Source: Echinometra lucunter
Lineage: Eukaryota; Echinodermata; Echinoidea; Camarodonta; Echinometridae
Assembly: GCA_029962745.1 (NCBI GenBank)
Contig: CM057156.1
Location: 1,836,559 to 1,900,558, forward strand
Direction: 5' to 3'
Length of the DNA: 64,000 nucleotides
Both the position numbers and the translations under genes were made by a program. The notes under the pieces were generated by a model, which saw only the letters and a program-made list of their open reading frames with translations, ran no database searches and was not told the origin of the DNA. Each line of letters opens with the position of its first letter. The stretch's first letter is position 1. This document shows, piece after piece, positions 1 through 11,557 of the stretch.

Positions 1-292
1 GAGCAAAAAATTATGCATATAATGTGCACATTTTGGTTGTCAGATTTGTTGTTTGATGCTGAAATTTCTTAAAGGAAAATGAGCATTAATATCCTTAAAT
101 TGGCAATGCGATAAAAAATAAGTCGCTCTTTATGTAAGCAAAGTGGAAAACTTTTTAACTTTCCATGTTTATACTTATTACTGATACATGACTTGTGAGA
201 AATGTAGCAATGAAAGGAAAATGCTGGCATTGCCAATTTGAAGAAGAAAAGCTGATCAAATTAGGCTTTAAATAATTCATGTCATTAATGAG
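1..292 (-). mobile_element. piggyBac-like MITE, truncated by window edge
   Basis: Read on the minus strand, this stretch matches the element at 10520-10925 along nearly its whole length. Shared blocks include GAATTATTTAAAGCC near the end, an AAATTGGCAA block about 45 bases in, and AATTTAAGGAT followed by TTAATGC. The end lies next to TTAA at 293-296, the target expected of piggyBac-type elements, although the terminal bases are CTC rather than CCC. The other end lies outside the window. No coding capacity is seen. Confidence 0.6.
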
Positions 293-296
293 TTAA

Positions 297-696
297 ACAA
301 GGTAAAGTCAACCATCATTTCAAAACTACTGTTGTAACTATTTTCAAAATGCCTATTCTGGCTTTGCAATGGAGCTACTGTATAAACACACTCCAAGTTT
401 GACATATGAGAAAGGCAGTATGCGACAGAAACCTGCACAGACATCTGTTTTCAATGTTTGTACATCATATGACAAATGTATGCACGAGATAAGAGACAAA
501 TGCACACAGCACGTACGCATTTCAATTCAAGGTCAACCACATGAATGAAAAAGCCATGTAAAACAGAATTCAGTCATGTTTAATTTCGTACAGACCTAAA
601 CTGACTACAAGTATTCACACTTAAACACAGTCCCTATAAAAAAATAAACATGGACAATGAGAATCTTGGTTTTAGCCTGTTCACAATGGCATTTTT
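297..696. other. unclassified AT-rich sequence
   Basis: I see no exon, RNA gene or clear repeat in this stretch. Open frames are short and lack splice-site support. Confidence 0.5.
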
Positions 697-1641
697 ATGC
701 TAGGTTCCCACTATCGCGCGACTTGTCACGAACGCCACAATTGACAATTCGTAGCTGATCGTGGAACTTTCACGTTTGGCGCAGTGTTACCCTTTCCCAT
801 TTTGCCTCTAGTACCCTTAGGGGACATTTCTCAAAGGCTCTGAATTGTTACAGATCATTGGAGATTGTGCGATCCCAATAGAGCTTAAAGTGATTACACA
901 ATTGGTAAACATTTTTTGGATATATGATCGAGAATGGAATTATAAGAAGAATAACATTAGAAATTTGATGATTTTCAATCGAAATCAATGCATTTTGGCT
1001 AATTTTCTCATAAAAAGTTAAGAGTTGACCAAAAAATTTGAGGATGGGGTATGACGTCAAAGTGGGTACCCTGCTTCGCGCATTGTAGTTGTGCTACGCG
1101 CTAGACTGTACAATATGTATTGTACCTTGCGCGCATTTTGCTAGAATTGCGCGACATGGTACCCACTTTGACGTCATTTTGACGTCAAAGTGGGTACCCA
1201 GTTGAAACTGGGTCTCAGCTGAGGGGTCAAAAATATCCTGAAATATTACATTTTGGGGTTTCCTTGGCAACACGACTTTTTAAAAAACTTTCGGCAGATG
1301 ATTTTCTGCTAATGAAATCACGCTCTTTTAAATGAACTAACGTTGTTTCAGCATTGGGTACCCCCTTTAATGCGTTTTGTCTTTTCCAAGGTTGATTCCG
1401 ATAACCATGATCTCAAAGTATGATTAGATGCGATCTGTCGCACTTTGATACGATCTGATGCGATGATCACATTTGACAATTAATCATATTGTTCGCAGAA
1501 AATTTTTGAACCGTCCAAAATTTTTCTACGATCAACAGGACTGCCACGATTGACCTCAAGATCAGATATGATCACGATTATTCCATGATTAAGACCGCGA
1601 TTTCAATTGTGGCGCGAATCGTGATAGTGGGAACATAGCAT
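697..1641. mobile_element. foldback (TIR) element, 945 bp
   Basis: The ends are inverted repeats: ATGCTAGGTTCCCACTATCG on the left, and on the right the complement of a closely related sequence ending in GTGGGAACATAGCAT. Further complementary blocks lie inside (CACAATTGACAATTCG against CAATTGTGGCGCG). No transposase frame is present, so it is non-autonomous. No clean target duplication could be picked out. A second, tighter palindrome (1052-1200) is nested within it. Confidence 0.65.
1052..1200. repeat. perfect 19-bp inverted repeat with TGACGTCA cores
   Basis: TGACGTCAAAGTGGGTACC at 1052-1070 is the exact complement of 1158-1176. A third, direct copy follows at once at 1181-1199. Each contains the palindrome TGACGTCA, the same 8-mer as a CRE/ATF site. 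The spacer is GC-richer and contains GCGCG motifs. It could be the terminal part of another nested foldback element. Any transcription-factor role is only a possibility. Confidence 0.7.
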
Positions 1642-2139
1642 TAGATACAGACACTCCCCTCATATGAGATTAATTCGACAAAGTGAGAAAACTCCATTGT
1701 TCCGTTGTGCCATGTACGAGCGTGCGAGCGGCTTGATTACTCAAGCGTGTCTAGCCGTGCGCTGCTCCCAGTAATTTCAGTGTGCTTAATAGTGGTTACA
1801 ATAAATGTACATGTAAGTAGTACATGGATCTGCGCAAGTGAAAATCTGTACACTCTTCGCCGATCCTGTATGAGCCTACCATTCGCAAATCTTGTCAAAT
1901 GAAAGAATGATAGTTTTGCTTCAAATGCTCCAAAAGAGAAAGAAACGAAAGGTAAATTACGGGTAATTTCCTATAGTTAGTAGTTGATTTAATAACCTTT
2001 CTCATGGTACCACACAAATTATACAAAAACTATGTAAAAAGGCATATTTGGATCAATATGGCTCTTGCATGCATGTATGAATGAGTTTTACGGAGCCGTG
2101 TACATGTACATGTATAAGTGTCTCCCATTGGCAATGGGT
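1642..2139. other. unclassified intergenic or intronic sequence
   Basis: No gene or repeat is recognised. Short TACATGTACA-type palindromes occur near 1808 and 2100. Confidence 0.45.
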
Positions 2140-2164
2140 TAAAATAAGACTAAAAAAATGATGA

Positions 2165-2350
2165 AATATCAATAATGATGATAATAATGGTGGCTTATTG
2201 TATAGCGCCTCGGTCTGTTACGCTACACCTACGATGCTCATAGCATCATTACTCCTGTCATAGCTGAGTAGCCGCATATCTATGTTATGCAGTGCTCTAG
2301 CATATCGGGTTCCCATTTGCATTTACATCTATCCACATACATGCTTGTCT
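2165..2350 (+). repeat. ATAATAATGG-TATAGCGCC dispersed repeat fragment
   Basis: A short ATAAT microsatellite leads into GGTGGCTTATTGTATAGCGCC and a GC-richer tail. This arrangement is common at the ends of retroelement-derived dispersed repeats in marine invertebrates. The family name is not determined from the sequence. Confidence 0.3.
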
Positions 2351-2454
2351 ATTGTTCTAAAAATAGAGAAATATGTTTTTCTTCAAGTCAAGAGGAATGT
2401 TGTAAAAACACAAAGAGGGAGACATACATGAAGTACTTTGGATAAGAACCCAAA

Positions 2455-2872
2455 TAATTTGGTTACAGTTCGTTATTCTGAAGATTCGTTATTTCGAAGA
2501 TTCGTTAGTCCAAAGGTTCGTTTTTCTGAAGGTTTGTTAGTCCGAAAATGAAAAAAGGTTCGTTATTCCGAGGGTTCGTTAATCCAAAAACGAAATAAGG
2601 TTTTTTATTCTGAAGGTTCGTTAGTCCGAAAATGAAATAAGGTTCATTAGTTCATTGGTTATTTTCGGATTAATGAACTTTATTTCATTCTCGAACTAAC
2701 GAACCTACGCACAAACGAACCTTCAGAATAACGCCACAAATGTTCGGATTAACGAACCCCTTTTTCATTTTCGGACTAACTAACCTCTAAGTATACGCGA
2801 TTTACGTGTTTTGGAATAACGAACCTTCGGAATAACAAACCTTCAGAAGAACGAACATCACCCCATAATTTA
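2455..2872. repeat. palindromic minisatellite of GGTTCGTTA units
   Basis: The left half repeats a degenerate unit of roughly 20-25 bases containing GGTTCGTTAGTCCGAAAATG. From about 2650 the right half carries the same units as reverse complements (CGGATTAACGAACC, GGAATAACGAACCTTCGG). The result is a long imperfect hairpin of about 400 bases. It may be a foldback transposon whose arms are tandem repeats. Confidence 0.75.
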
Positions 2873-3437
2873 CTACTGGAGAGAACAAGAAATTAATCAA
2901 GAGTCCCAGTTTTAAACCAAAAGAATTGTATCATAATCTGATCTTGAAGTGAAGTCATTCTAGAGAAAATCGAAAAGAACACATCTATGAAAAGATAGAA
3001 TTCAATTCAATTCAAATCTATTGATAGTAAAATCTTGACAATGAAAGATCATCATCAAAATCGAAACAAAACAAAACAGAACGAAACTTAAAAGAATACA
3101 TAAAGACTTTCTTCTGACACTACTACAATATTCACAACGAGCAGTTGCAAGTTCACATTGAAGTCCAAATTTCGGAACAGAAATCTTCATGTACACTTCA
3201 GAAAGCGTATCCCCTGTGTGAGTGCGAATCACGGTGTCATTTGACCCTTGTATGTTATGTTCTTCCAGAGTGACATACACTTTGCACCACCTATTAAACA
3301 CAAATTACTAATGGTAGCTTTGATTACAGGAAAACATAAAACACCAACGATTCTCCCAATTTCAAGGCAACACATCCACATCTTCAGTAGATGTGAGAAA
3401 TTACATCTACTTCCAACAAGACTGTCAATTTTTGTCT
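2873..3437. other. unclassified sequence
   Basis: No exon or transposon ends are visible. The overlapping open frames on both strands around 3229-3528 look like chance frames at the edge of a SINE-rich region. Confidence 0.4.
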
Positions 3438-3525
3438 GGTGAATCCTCCAAGAGAGGTAAGAAGACACAGGAGAAAAACAACCCACAAGACTGACAAGCC
3501 TGTCCCTTTGAGCAGTTTCAGGAGG

Positions 3526-3742
3526 CAAGATAACTCAGTCTCAGTTGGTACAGCAATGGTCTCGTAAACCAGTGACCCGGGTTCAAAACCAGTTTGATGC
3601 GTTAGTGTTCTTTGGGAAGGCATTCATGCTCATTGGCACGTCCCTCAGCAAGAACTAATAAAGCCTAGCCGCTGTACTCTGGTTGCTTACTTTCAAGCAT
3701 GCATGCTTTCTTAGCAGTCACATAAAACAACCAATGACCAAG
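3526..3742 (+). mobile_element. tRNA-derived SINE
   Basis: The 5' part resembles a tRNA with pol III boxes: an A-box-like CAGTTGGTACAGCAATGG and a B-box GGGTTCAAAACCAG. The 3' tail (GGTTGCTT, CAAGCATGCATGCTTTCT, GCAGTCA, TAAAACAA) is shared with the SINE at 28826-29098, so both belong to one family. It is not a functional tRNA gene because the cloverleaf is degenerate and the element continues for about 150 bases. Flanking CACAAG repeats at 3480 and 3765 lie in opposite orientation. Confidence 0.7.
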
Positions 3743-5390
3743 TTCATGAGAGTAGCATTGTCCATCTTGTGGGCTGTTGGTCTTGTAGGCCATTGGTCTC
3801 ATGATCAAATCAAGCAGTAAAAGAGAACATTGCCAAGAGCTCCTTAGGACACCTTAGTCACATCTTGGTAACCCTACACTTAAGTCCTCTGTGCCTCATT
3901 ATAAGGTTTAGTTTGCAGTTGAATTTCAGGCTAGGTTCGAGGTTAGGTTCAGTTAGGACTGAAGCTAAGAACTTTCCCAGAGAAGGAAAATAACCAATTA
4001 TCATCAGAGTGTTATGCAACCCATATCTTCAGAGCAACCTGAATCAGTGACCTTACTTAAGCTCAATCATGTACATGTAGATCATATGATCAGAAGTACC
4101 AAAAGATGACTCCAAGGGACCTTATGAACTCTTGATCACAAGTCACTTGAAATCAAAAAGCTTCCATTGAAACAATTAATGGGAGGATAAATAACTACCA
4201 GCAGCAATTTCCTAGAAATACAAGGATTATTCGTAGGTTGAATGCAGGCAAAGAAATATGCATGAGCATTCATATTTTCCTGGGTAAATTATCAAAATAA
4301 TTAAAAAAATAAAAAATAAAAAAATCTTGGAATACCTCTGAAAAGACTTGAAGAATCTTCCCAAGTCTATAGGTAATAAAAGTACATGTAACATGTAAGG
4401 ATTCACATTAATTCAATACCATGTAGACACACATTCAATATTCTCCTGCTGAAATTTTTTTTATGACAGAGTATAACCCGAGGCTGAGGTCTTACATTAT
4501 CTTAACGATCTTAAAATGTGAATTAGCAAGGGAATTTTCTGAGTTTTCCACATCAATGAAGAACATTTCTTGGAGATGTTCAGTACTGCAGAATCGTAGA
4601 ATGGCATTATAAACGGACATATCGAAGCTTTCAACTTTCACTCATCAGCATATACTGTAGTACAAGAATGAACAGAAAGTAGAAACAAAGGGAAAAAAAA
4701 CCCAGAAATTCTTGCAGTACACTTTGCTAGTGCAAGTCAAAAAGCTTTGTATGATGGGGTTTTTTACCATTTTTTTTGCATTTCTTTGTCAAATATGAAC
4801 ATAGCTACCAACCACATTTAGAAGTCCGCAATCCACTGCTCAGCCCAAGGATAAAAAGACTCTTTGGTACCTACTAAAAACATGATGAATTACAAGGGAA
4901 ACTGACACCATGAGAGGATCACATGCTAACCTCTTGACATTACATCTTACCAGGATGTTAGTTGAAGGCGAAATTTTGCTATGGACTCAAACAGATAGCC
5001 AAGCTGGACTTGCTGGTACAGACAACCAAATATTGCACGCAAAATTTAAAAATACAAAAAATATTAAACAGAGAATGCCTCATATAGACAAAGCTTTTAC
5101 TATCAACCTTTGCTACTTTTAAGTAGGTCCTCTTTGCTATACAATTTTTAAATTCATTTTTCATCATGAACATCTTGCATGAGAGAAAAACAGAACATTC
5201 ATGGCAACAGCCCACAAGGCTGGCAGCTCGTAAGAATGACAGCCCACAAGACCAACAGTATCGGTCAGGTGGACCCTCCAAAAGTTTGTTAGTGGATTTG
5301 CAAGATGGACCTTGACATCTTTTGACATCTTTCCTGAAAGTTCACCACACCAAGGGCAGACAGTCTTGTGTGCCTTTGGTCCACTGGGAT
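3743..5390. other. unclassified sequence with weak repeats
   Basis: No gene is recognised. Blocks reading CAGCCCACAAGG and CAGCCCACAAGACC near 5205 and 5240 resemble the sequence flanking the SINE at 3480, so an old SINE fragment may lie at 5195-5300. The remainder is AT-rich. Confidence 0.4.
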
Positions 5391-5394
5391 GTAC

Positions 5395-5593
5395 TGGGCC
5401 GGTATTCTGAAAATCGTGTTATCTTTGCAATCAGAAATAGCGTACGCCATTGGCTCACATCGCGCACTTTTGTCTTGTGTGCTGGTCATTTGTGCAGTTT
5501 ATACTAACCATAAGTATGCGGTTTAAATTTTTTATGGCAATTAACACAGTGAAGATAAGACAAAAGATAACACAATTTAAGAATACCGGCCCT
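5395..5593 (+). mobile_element. CCGGTATTCTGAAAA foldback MITE, copy 1
   Basis: The ends are inverted repeats: GGGCCGGTATTCTGAAAAT on the left and the complement on the right (AAGAATACCGGCCC). TCGTGTTATCTTTGCA is mirrored by AAAAGATAACACAATT. The interior matches, in opposite orientation, the element at 52445-52641 (TAGCGTACGCCATTGGCTCA, GTGTGCTGGT, TTTGTGCAGTTTATACTAAC). It is about 200 bp and non-coding. Confidence 0.8.
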
Positions 5594-6267
5594 GGTATTT
5601 ACATCACAATAATAATAATAATAATTATAATAACAATAATAACAATAAGGCTGTAACCTAACCGCCGAACACGGCACCTCCTAACCAAACAAAATCGTCT
5701 GGTTCGGCTATTCAGTAGAATAATTAGACATGTTACGAGGTGCAAATTGGTCACTCACTGAAAAAAAAAATTAGTGCTTTGTGGACGAGTTTTAACGCAA
5801 ATATCATTGGCAATCCATATAGAGAAACAATTGGTTGTAAAAGTCAAGGAATTGGCATTTCATTTACGGTTCACGATTTTTGTAGGCAGTCCAATGTCAA
5901 TAAGTTCATCATCAGGTAAAGAGCTGTTTCGTAAACTTAATTGACTCAGCAACGTATCATTCTAAAAATTCATAATGACAACCTAACAAAATTATTTTCG
6001 TCATGAGGTGCAGAATGATTCAAGTAAAGTGTTCCATAATCTTCATTATTTTGCTTGGGTTTCTGTGATCCTTTTCTCCCTTTTCTCTTTTTATTTCTCC
6101 TTCTCGTTTTCATTTTTTCCTTCTAATTGTTCCCCTTTTCACTAATTCAACATGCCTCCCTTACTTTCCCTACTTTCCTATTCCTCACAGAACCAAAACT
6201 CTTCACTTTTACTGCTGATATACAAATATACACAGCCTGAGAAAATCCAGCCATTGCAGTGGCTCTG
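5594..6267. other. AAT microsatellite and unclassified sequence
   Basis: An (AAT/AAC)n run occupies about 5608-5649. The rest includes a pyrimidine-rich stretch at 6066-6180 and shows no gene. Confidence 0.5.
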
Positions 6268-6654
6268 AGGGTGTCTAAATTTCTAATAAGGAATCCAAGT
6301 CCTCGACTAACTTACTCATTACCCTCAAAAAACATGACGGCGACTTGATTTACTGATTAGCGTCGCTGATTTGAATCCCACAAAATAGGGGGATTTGATC
6401 ACCTGTAGAACCAGAATTGGGACTTGAGTAGTGGCGATAAAGACAACACACTTTTGGAGTTGTGGGTGTGTCCATAGTCATCCTGCACTATGTAGCTATG
6501 TGGAGCAACGGGCTTGGGCCAGGTTTGGGGGAACTCAAATTGCAAGGATAACCATGGCATCCAGAAAGACTGCCTGTTGTGAGCACGATTTGTGATCACA
6601 ACTCAAGTACCTGTTTCTAATTTTTAGAAAATGAGTTGTACCAATAAACACACC
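6268..6654. mobile_element. GGGTGTGTTTAT-type TIR element, diverged copy
   Basis: This is related along its length to the better preserved element at 9928-10382. Shared blocks are ACGGCGACTTGATT, ACTTGAG then GTGGCGATAAA, GGGCTTGGG, CATCCAGAAAGAC, CTGTTGTGAGC and TTTCTAATTT then TAGAAAA. The ends GGGTGTCTA and AATAAACACACC are remnants of the terminal inverted repeat. It has no coding capacity. Confidence 0.7.
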
Positions 6655-6889
6655 ATGTCCAAAGGACACTAGCCCCTTGGAATACATACATGTAAGACTT
6701 ATCATGTATAGTTTTTTGCATTACGATTGTACAGAGCATGAAAAATGGATAGTTTTACTGTAGATATTTGAGAGCGGGAGGTCATCTACTATTAGGCACA
6801 GTATAGTATATTTCGGAATCCACCTTCCCCCCGCGAAGGCCACGATCACTGATATTTCGGCGATCGATATCAAGATTTCTTCAATTTGC

Positions 6890-7130
6890 AGTGCGCGTAC
6901 ATGTACATGTACATGTATGTTGTGCAGCGCAGCGCGTACAGCCGGCCAGGGGTACGGCTTGGAACATAACTGAGCGCGTCATGTTCAATCGACAAAATGG
7001 CTGCTTCCAGCAGTGACTGTGGTGAAATGGGTGCAAATCATCCTTGTTTTCACTGTTAAATGTGGGAGAATTGTTAAAATTCAACGAAGGAAGTGACAGC
7101 AAAAACACAAAGAAACAGGTCAGGTACAGA
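6890..7130 (+). promoter_or_regulatory. GC-rich island with possible first exon (weak)
   Basis: A locally GC-rich patch (GCGCAGCGCGTACAGCCGGCC, 6930-6950) follows an array of ACATGT units. Next come an ATG in good context (ACAAAATGGCTGC near 6993) and a possible donor at about 7118 (AACAG then GTCAGG). The frame from that ATG closes after 20 codons, so a coding start is not supported. A promoter with a 5'-untranslated exon is possible but unproven. Confidence 0.2.
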
Positions 7131-7593
7131 CTTTCTGTGTTTCATTATATTTTGTAAAGAAATAAAAGCAGATTTTGATGATGAGTGAATAACGAAGCCC
7201 CAGCCTAGTCCAACCCGTTAATGTTAGATCTACATGTATCAGTGTTAGACCTGCTTCTCTCGCAGATCTACACTGGAGCTTGGAATCAAAACATGACTAC
7301 AGCAAGAAAACAATGCATGCTTCTCATGTTTCTTTGTAATAGTGGGACTCTCATGAGGGATACAAAACAAATATACAATGTCTTTCTTGGCTCTAGCAAA
7401 CTATGAGCATTCAGAGGCATAAAGAGTAACTTTCCCTCAAGGCAAATTTATATCCAAAGTTACAAGTTATGCTTCTTCATTAGCTCATAGTTTTTGCTAG
7501 ACCCTCGAAAGGACAAATGTATTGTATATTTCTATACTCTACATGTAGATGATGAGACTACAGATTCAATCAGACATTAAAAAAAAACATATA
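7131..7593. other. unclassified sequence
   Basis: No gene or repeat is recognised. Confidence 0.45.
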
Positions 7594-7601
7594 TATTTTT
7601 G

Positions 7602-8114
7602 GGCTTTTACTAAACACTTGGGTCGTGTCGTGCTGGAAAACACTCGGGTCGGGGCTCGCTGGGTATGGTGCGCCAAGTGTTAACTACGTTATTCGGTCCA
7701 AAACTACAGTCAGTGTAGAGTAAACCATTAACATATTCACAGCCATGCCCACAAGCATACTCTGGTCAACTAATCCTCCTGCCCTCTGCTATGCACAAAG
7801 TGTTTGTAACGAAACAAAGTCATAGCCTGGGAAAATTGAATACAGCAGGCTTAATGAGAGATCATAATCATAAATCCTTTCTGTTTATTCATACTGAAGT
7901 TTTTGTTGCAAAATCGTCTGTTGCATTTCATTTTGTAACGAAATGGTTCACTGTTCGTGAATTCTATAAAGAAATTGAGTTTTGAGTGAACTTTTGACAC
8001 TAAATCTGGTAGTTTTGGACCAAATAACTTAGTTAACAATTGGCGCCCCATACCCAGCATGCCACGACCCGAGTGTTTTCCAGCGGGCCGCGACCCGAGT
8101 GTTTAGTAAAAGCC
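7602..8114. mobile_element. TIR element with exact 8-bp target duplication
   Basis: The inverted ends are GGCTTTTACTAAACACT on the left and its complement AGTGTTTAGTAAAAGCC on the right. Further complementary blocks are TGGAAAACACTCGGGTC against GACCCGAGTGTTTTCCA, and CTGGGTATGG against CCATACCCAG. The element is flanked by TATTTTTG at 7594-7601 and again at 8115-8122. It is 513 bp and non-autonomous. The 8-bp duplication fits hAT or similar cut-and-paste families. The terminal bases are not the usual CAGG of hAT, so the superfamily stays open. Confidence 0.85.
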
Positions 8115-8143
8115 TATTTTTGTTCTATATACCTCATCAAACA

Positions 8144-8148
<5 letters not shown>

Positions 8149-8176
<28 letters not shown>
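8149..8176. repeat. (TA)n microsatellite
   Basis: A run of alternating TA directly precedes CATGTACAGG. Confidence 0.9.
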
Positions 8177-8180
<4 letters not shown>

Positions 8181-9022
8181 CAGGTGTATCTTCATCTGCA
8201 ATGCACAGATAGCTCTATTGTGAGTAGCTGATTTAAAAAATTCTCAAACTAAGATGAAACATTTGTATGAGTACTTGTATTTGTACTCAAAACCCTGAAA
8301 CCAACCCTAATTTGGAATGAAAAAGTGTAAGTTAGACGCAAACGGCGATTTTATTATCCTTCGTCTCACAAGACAATCACTAAGAGGACCACTTTGCTTG
8401 AATTTGAAAATGCCGTTATATGCCTCCCGCCGCGTGATACACCAATACACACAGTACGGTAAGGTGAGTCATACACGCACGTGCACTCCTCATGTCTATT
8501 CTGTGCAACCGACCCTCGTATATTTTTCAAACATTGGTTCACATTTTTGCTATATTTAAAAATACTTCCTGTGGATATTATACTTTGAAACTTTCAGACA
8601 GGTATTTTTACACTATTACCCTTATGTTTATCCCATTTTCAAGTAACAAAACAAGATTTTTAAAAATCATAACAATGTTAACCAATGTCTTTAACAAGTT
8701 GAGTGGAAAGATTTCAGAGAACAAAGGGCATGCAATTGGAGGAAAGACTGTGGGGAAAGAAACTTCTCTCACTCTGAAAAGTGACATTTCTCATGTACAG
8801 TGGAGTAGAATTATGACTGCTCATGTGAAATGTATGTGAGCAATCTTTCAACAAGCAGTTTTTAAAAAGTGGGATATACATGTACATGAACATGTATTGT
8901 AAGTAAATACATGGCAGGACCATGTTACCTACGCTGTACATGCAGTATTCTCTTCGGAAGTTGACCTTGAGTTCTCTGTCAAATAGAATTGATAATCAAG
9001 GACCATCTGCTTTGAACCATAA
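8177..9022. other. unclassified sequence
   Basis: The longest open frame here, 8492-8839 on the plus strand, has no recognisable domain, biased composition or splice context. No repeat family is recognised. Confidence 0.4.
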
Positions 9023-9416
9023 GGCACTTTCACACCTACCCAATCAGGGAAAATGCCTGGTATTTTGCTAGTGTGAAATGAAAGTACTTGAAATATCCCC
9101 ACAAGAAATACTGTAATTTAGTAGATGCTTTCTCAAAATTATGCCCATTTTCTCCAAGGTTGCAGGGATATTTGCAACGTGAAAGCAAATTATGAGAACT
9201 TCTATCCCTCTCGCCATTGCAGAATGCAGGAAAGCGCATGCCTCGTCTCCAAAATATATTGCGCATGCTCATAACTACATGTACGAAAACTCTCCCGAAG
9301 AGGAATGGTTCGGGTAGGTGTGAATGCACTATATAATTATCAGATATTTGGGGGCCTGAAAAAGTTCTCGCAATTTACGAGTATTTTTTCCTAATCGGGT
9401 AGGTGTGAAAGCACCC
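9023..9416. mobile_element. foldback MITE with GGCACTTTCACACCTACC ends
   Basis: The left end GGCACTTTCACACCTACCC is mirrored on the right by GGGTAGGTGTGAAAGCACC. An internal extra copy of the end (GGTTCGGGTAGGTGTGAATGCAC) lies at about 9307-9329, suggesting a partial internal duplication or nested copy. About 394 bp, no coding capacity. Confidence 0.75.
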
Positions 9417-9927
9417 ATGGAGGTGTTACAATTCTCATATAGGTACATGTACATGGGCAGATTAAGTTGCAACTTCCCTGTTATTCTTTGTAACACTGTA
9501 AATAGATAGACTCCACACAAGGAAAGTGTAATATAGAGGATGACACCTGGACGAGTGACAGCTGGCTTGTTTTAAAATAACAGCATTAGAAATTAGACCA
9601 CAGCATGAATGGTATTTTATGTATTAAATGCAACAAGCTTTATTCTACCAAAACAAAACAGGTGTTATAATATCATAGTCTAATTATAGGTCTAATTATA
9701 GGCCAAGTTTTTTTCTACTATCTTTACAAAGTCTCAAACAGTGCAATTCACACCATACACAGTTTAGCTAAGCTTCCTCTTTGCAATTAAAGATGCAACC
9801 CAGAATCTTGTGTGACATGAGGATCTGAAACCTTGCACTGCATCATAATCAAGATATTGGGTGACCTACCAACGGGATTGTAAAAAGAGAGACTGGGGTA
9901 ATGAACAGATCATTCCTCTGACACAAA
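9417..9927. other. unclassified sequence
   Basis: A short direct duplication (GTCTAATTATAGG twice, about 9679-9703) is seen, but no gene. Confidence 0.45.
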
Positions 9928-10382
9928 GGGTGTGTTTATTGAGGGTAACAGAGGGCTAATAAGCAACCCAAATTCCGAACTAGGTTACCGTTACCCTTGA
10001 TAAACACGACGGCGACTTGATTACTGAACTAGCGTACCAGACTTGAGATCCGCAAAAAAGGGGAATTTGATTACCCGTTGAATGAGATCGGCGACTCAAG
10101 TCGTGGCAATAAACACAACGCAACTTCCGTTGCGTTTCGTTCGGGACCTTTGGACTCCTGTTTCCGGATCAGATAAAAAGTAATACATGTAAACCCGCCA
10201 GATGTGACCTTTACTGCCGGGTTATCTTGCAGCTGGGCATGGGCTTGAGGGTTTCAGGAACTCAGATTGCGATGATAAACACGACATCCAGAGAGACCAC
10301 CCGTTGTGAGCGCGACTTGTGTTCCCGACTCAAGTACCCATTTCTAATTTCTAGAAAACTAGTCCCCCTGTTAAACACACCC
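9928..10382. mobile_element. GGGTGTGTTTAT TIR element, well preserved copy
   Basis: The left end GGGTGTGTTTATTGAGGG is matched by TTAAACACACCC on the right, with AAA on both outer sides as a possible 3-bp target duplication. GATAAACACGACGGCGAC recurs as GATAAACACGACATCCAG inside. The related diverged copy is at 6268-6654. It is 455 bp and non-coding. Confidence 0.75.
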
Positions 10383-10519
10383 AAAGTCAGCATGATACAC
10401 TACATTTTCTATGTCTCATTGGGAGACATCACTGGTTTTTATTTATTTTTCTTGTTTTTCAGCAGTCTTGGACCATGCCCTTGTCAGTGATAATATGACA
10501 CTCTTCAGTCCTTGTTTAA

Positions 10520-10925
10520 CCCATTCGTGACAGGAATTATTTAAAGCCTAATTTGATCAGCTTTTATTCTTGAAATTGGCAACACCAACATTTTTATTTT
10601 ATTGCTACATTTTTCTTATAAAATGTCATGTATCTGAAATGAATATAAATTGACAGAAATTATGATGAGAAGTCAAAAAGTTGCCAATTTGCAAGGGAAA
10701 ACAGCGATTTTAAACTTTCTATCACATTGTCAATTTAAGGATTTTAATGCTTATTTTCCTTTAAAATATTTTCAGCATCAAACAATGAATAGACGCAACC
10801 AAAATTGGCACAGTTTGTGTAGAATATTTTGCTCTTTCTGCTCATGTATTTGGTATGATTTTTAGGGCTTTGCATCAAAAGATATCAGGCCAAACCACAA
10901 AATGTGGACCTCTGTCACGAATGGG
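10520..10925 (+). mobile_element. piggyBac-like MITE
   Basis: The element is bordered by TTAA on both sides (10516-10519 and 10926-10929), with ends CCCATTCGTGACAG and its complement CTGTCACGAATGGG. TTAA targets with CCC termini are the hallmark of piggyBac-type elements. At 406 bp there is no room for a transposase. Relatives lie at 1-292 (minus) and 26596-27003 (minus, nearly the same length). Confidence 0.8.
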
Positions 10926-10929
10926 TTAA

Positions 10930-11557
10930 TGCCTTGAGAAAACATACTGGGTTTAACATGCTCATCTATACAAGAACATCAAATCATATACGCTTGTTTG
11001 TTCAATCGGTGAACATCTGGAGATTTTCTGCAGTTCTAGTTTGTAAATAAAACAAGGTGCCATGACAAGTACAATACATACAATTACATACATACATGTA
11101 GGCCATGCACACAACAAAAAATCTGCTCATATCCTTTCTGTTACAATTTACATCTGGTATCCTTTCTGTTACAATTTACATCTTGGTCAAGTACACAACA
11201 AAAACTCTGCACTCCTTTCTGTTCAAAAAGTACATCTGAGTGGCTTACTTTTCGAGTGAAATTGAGTGCTAATTCTGTCCTCATCAGAGAATTAGCTTGC
11301 TATTTTCTGATCAGGTTGAATCATTGGACCAATTCCTCAATAACCATCATTTTCAATCATAAGTACTTAACACATCAATACTCGATAAAATATTGGTGGA
11401 CACTCATGATGATGTATTATTATCTACAAAAGGCATTTTTGCGGCGCATTAAAAACGCATATTTTTGTCTGCATGACTTGCCTAGCAATATCAGAGTATT
11501 CAATGAAACACCAAATTCCCCAAAGGCTATTGTACTAAATTTGCCATGCAATATTAT
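10930..11557. other. unclassified sequence with a short direct repeat
   Basis: TATCCTTTCTGTTACAATTT occurs twice back to back (about 11129-11181), followed by a degenerate third copy near 11212. The open frame 11256-11612 (plus) has no recognisable features. Confidence 0.5.

Noticed and set aside
6969..7053. Start codon of a new gene at about 6993
   Set aside because: Good context, but the frame stops after 20 codons and no phase-compatible donor lies before the stop.
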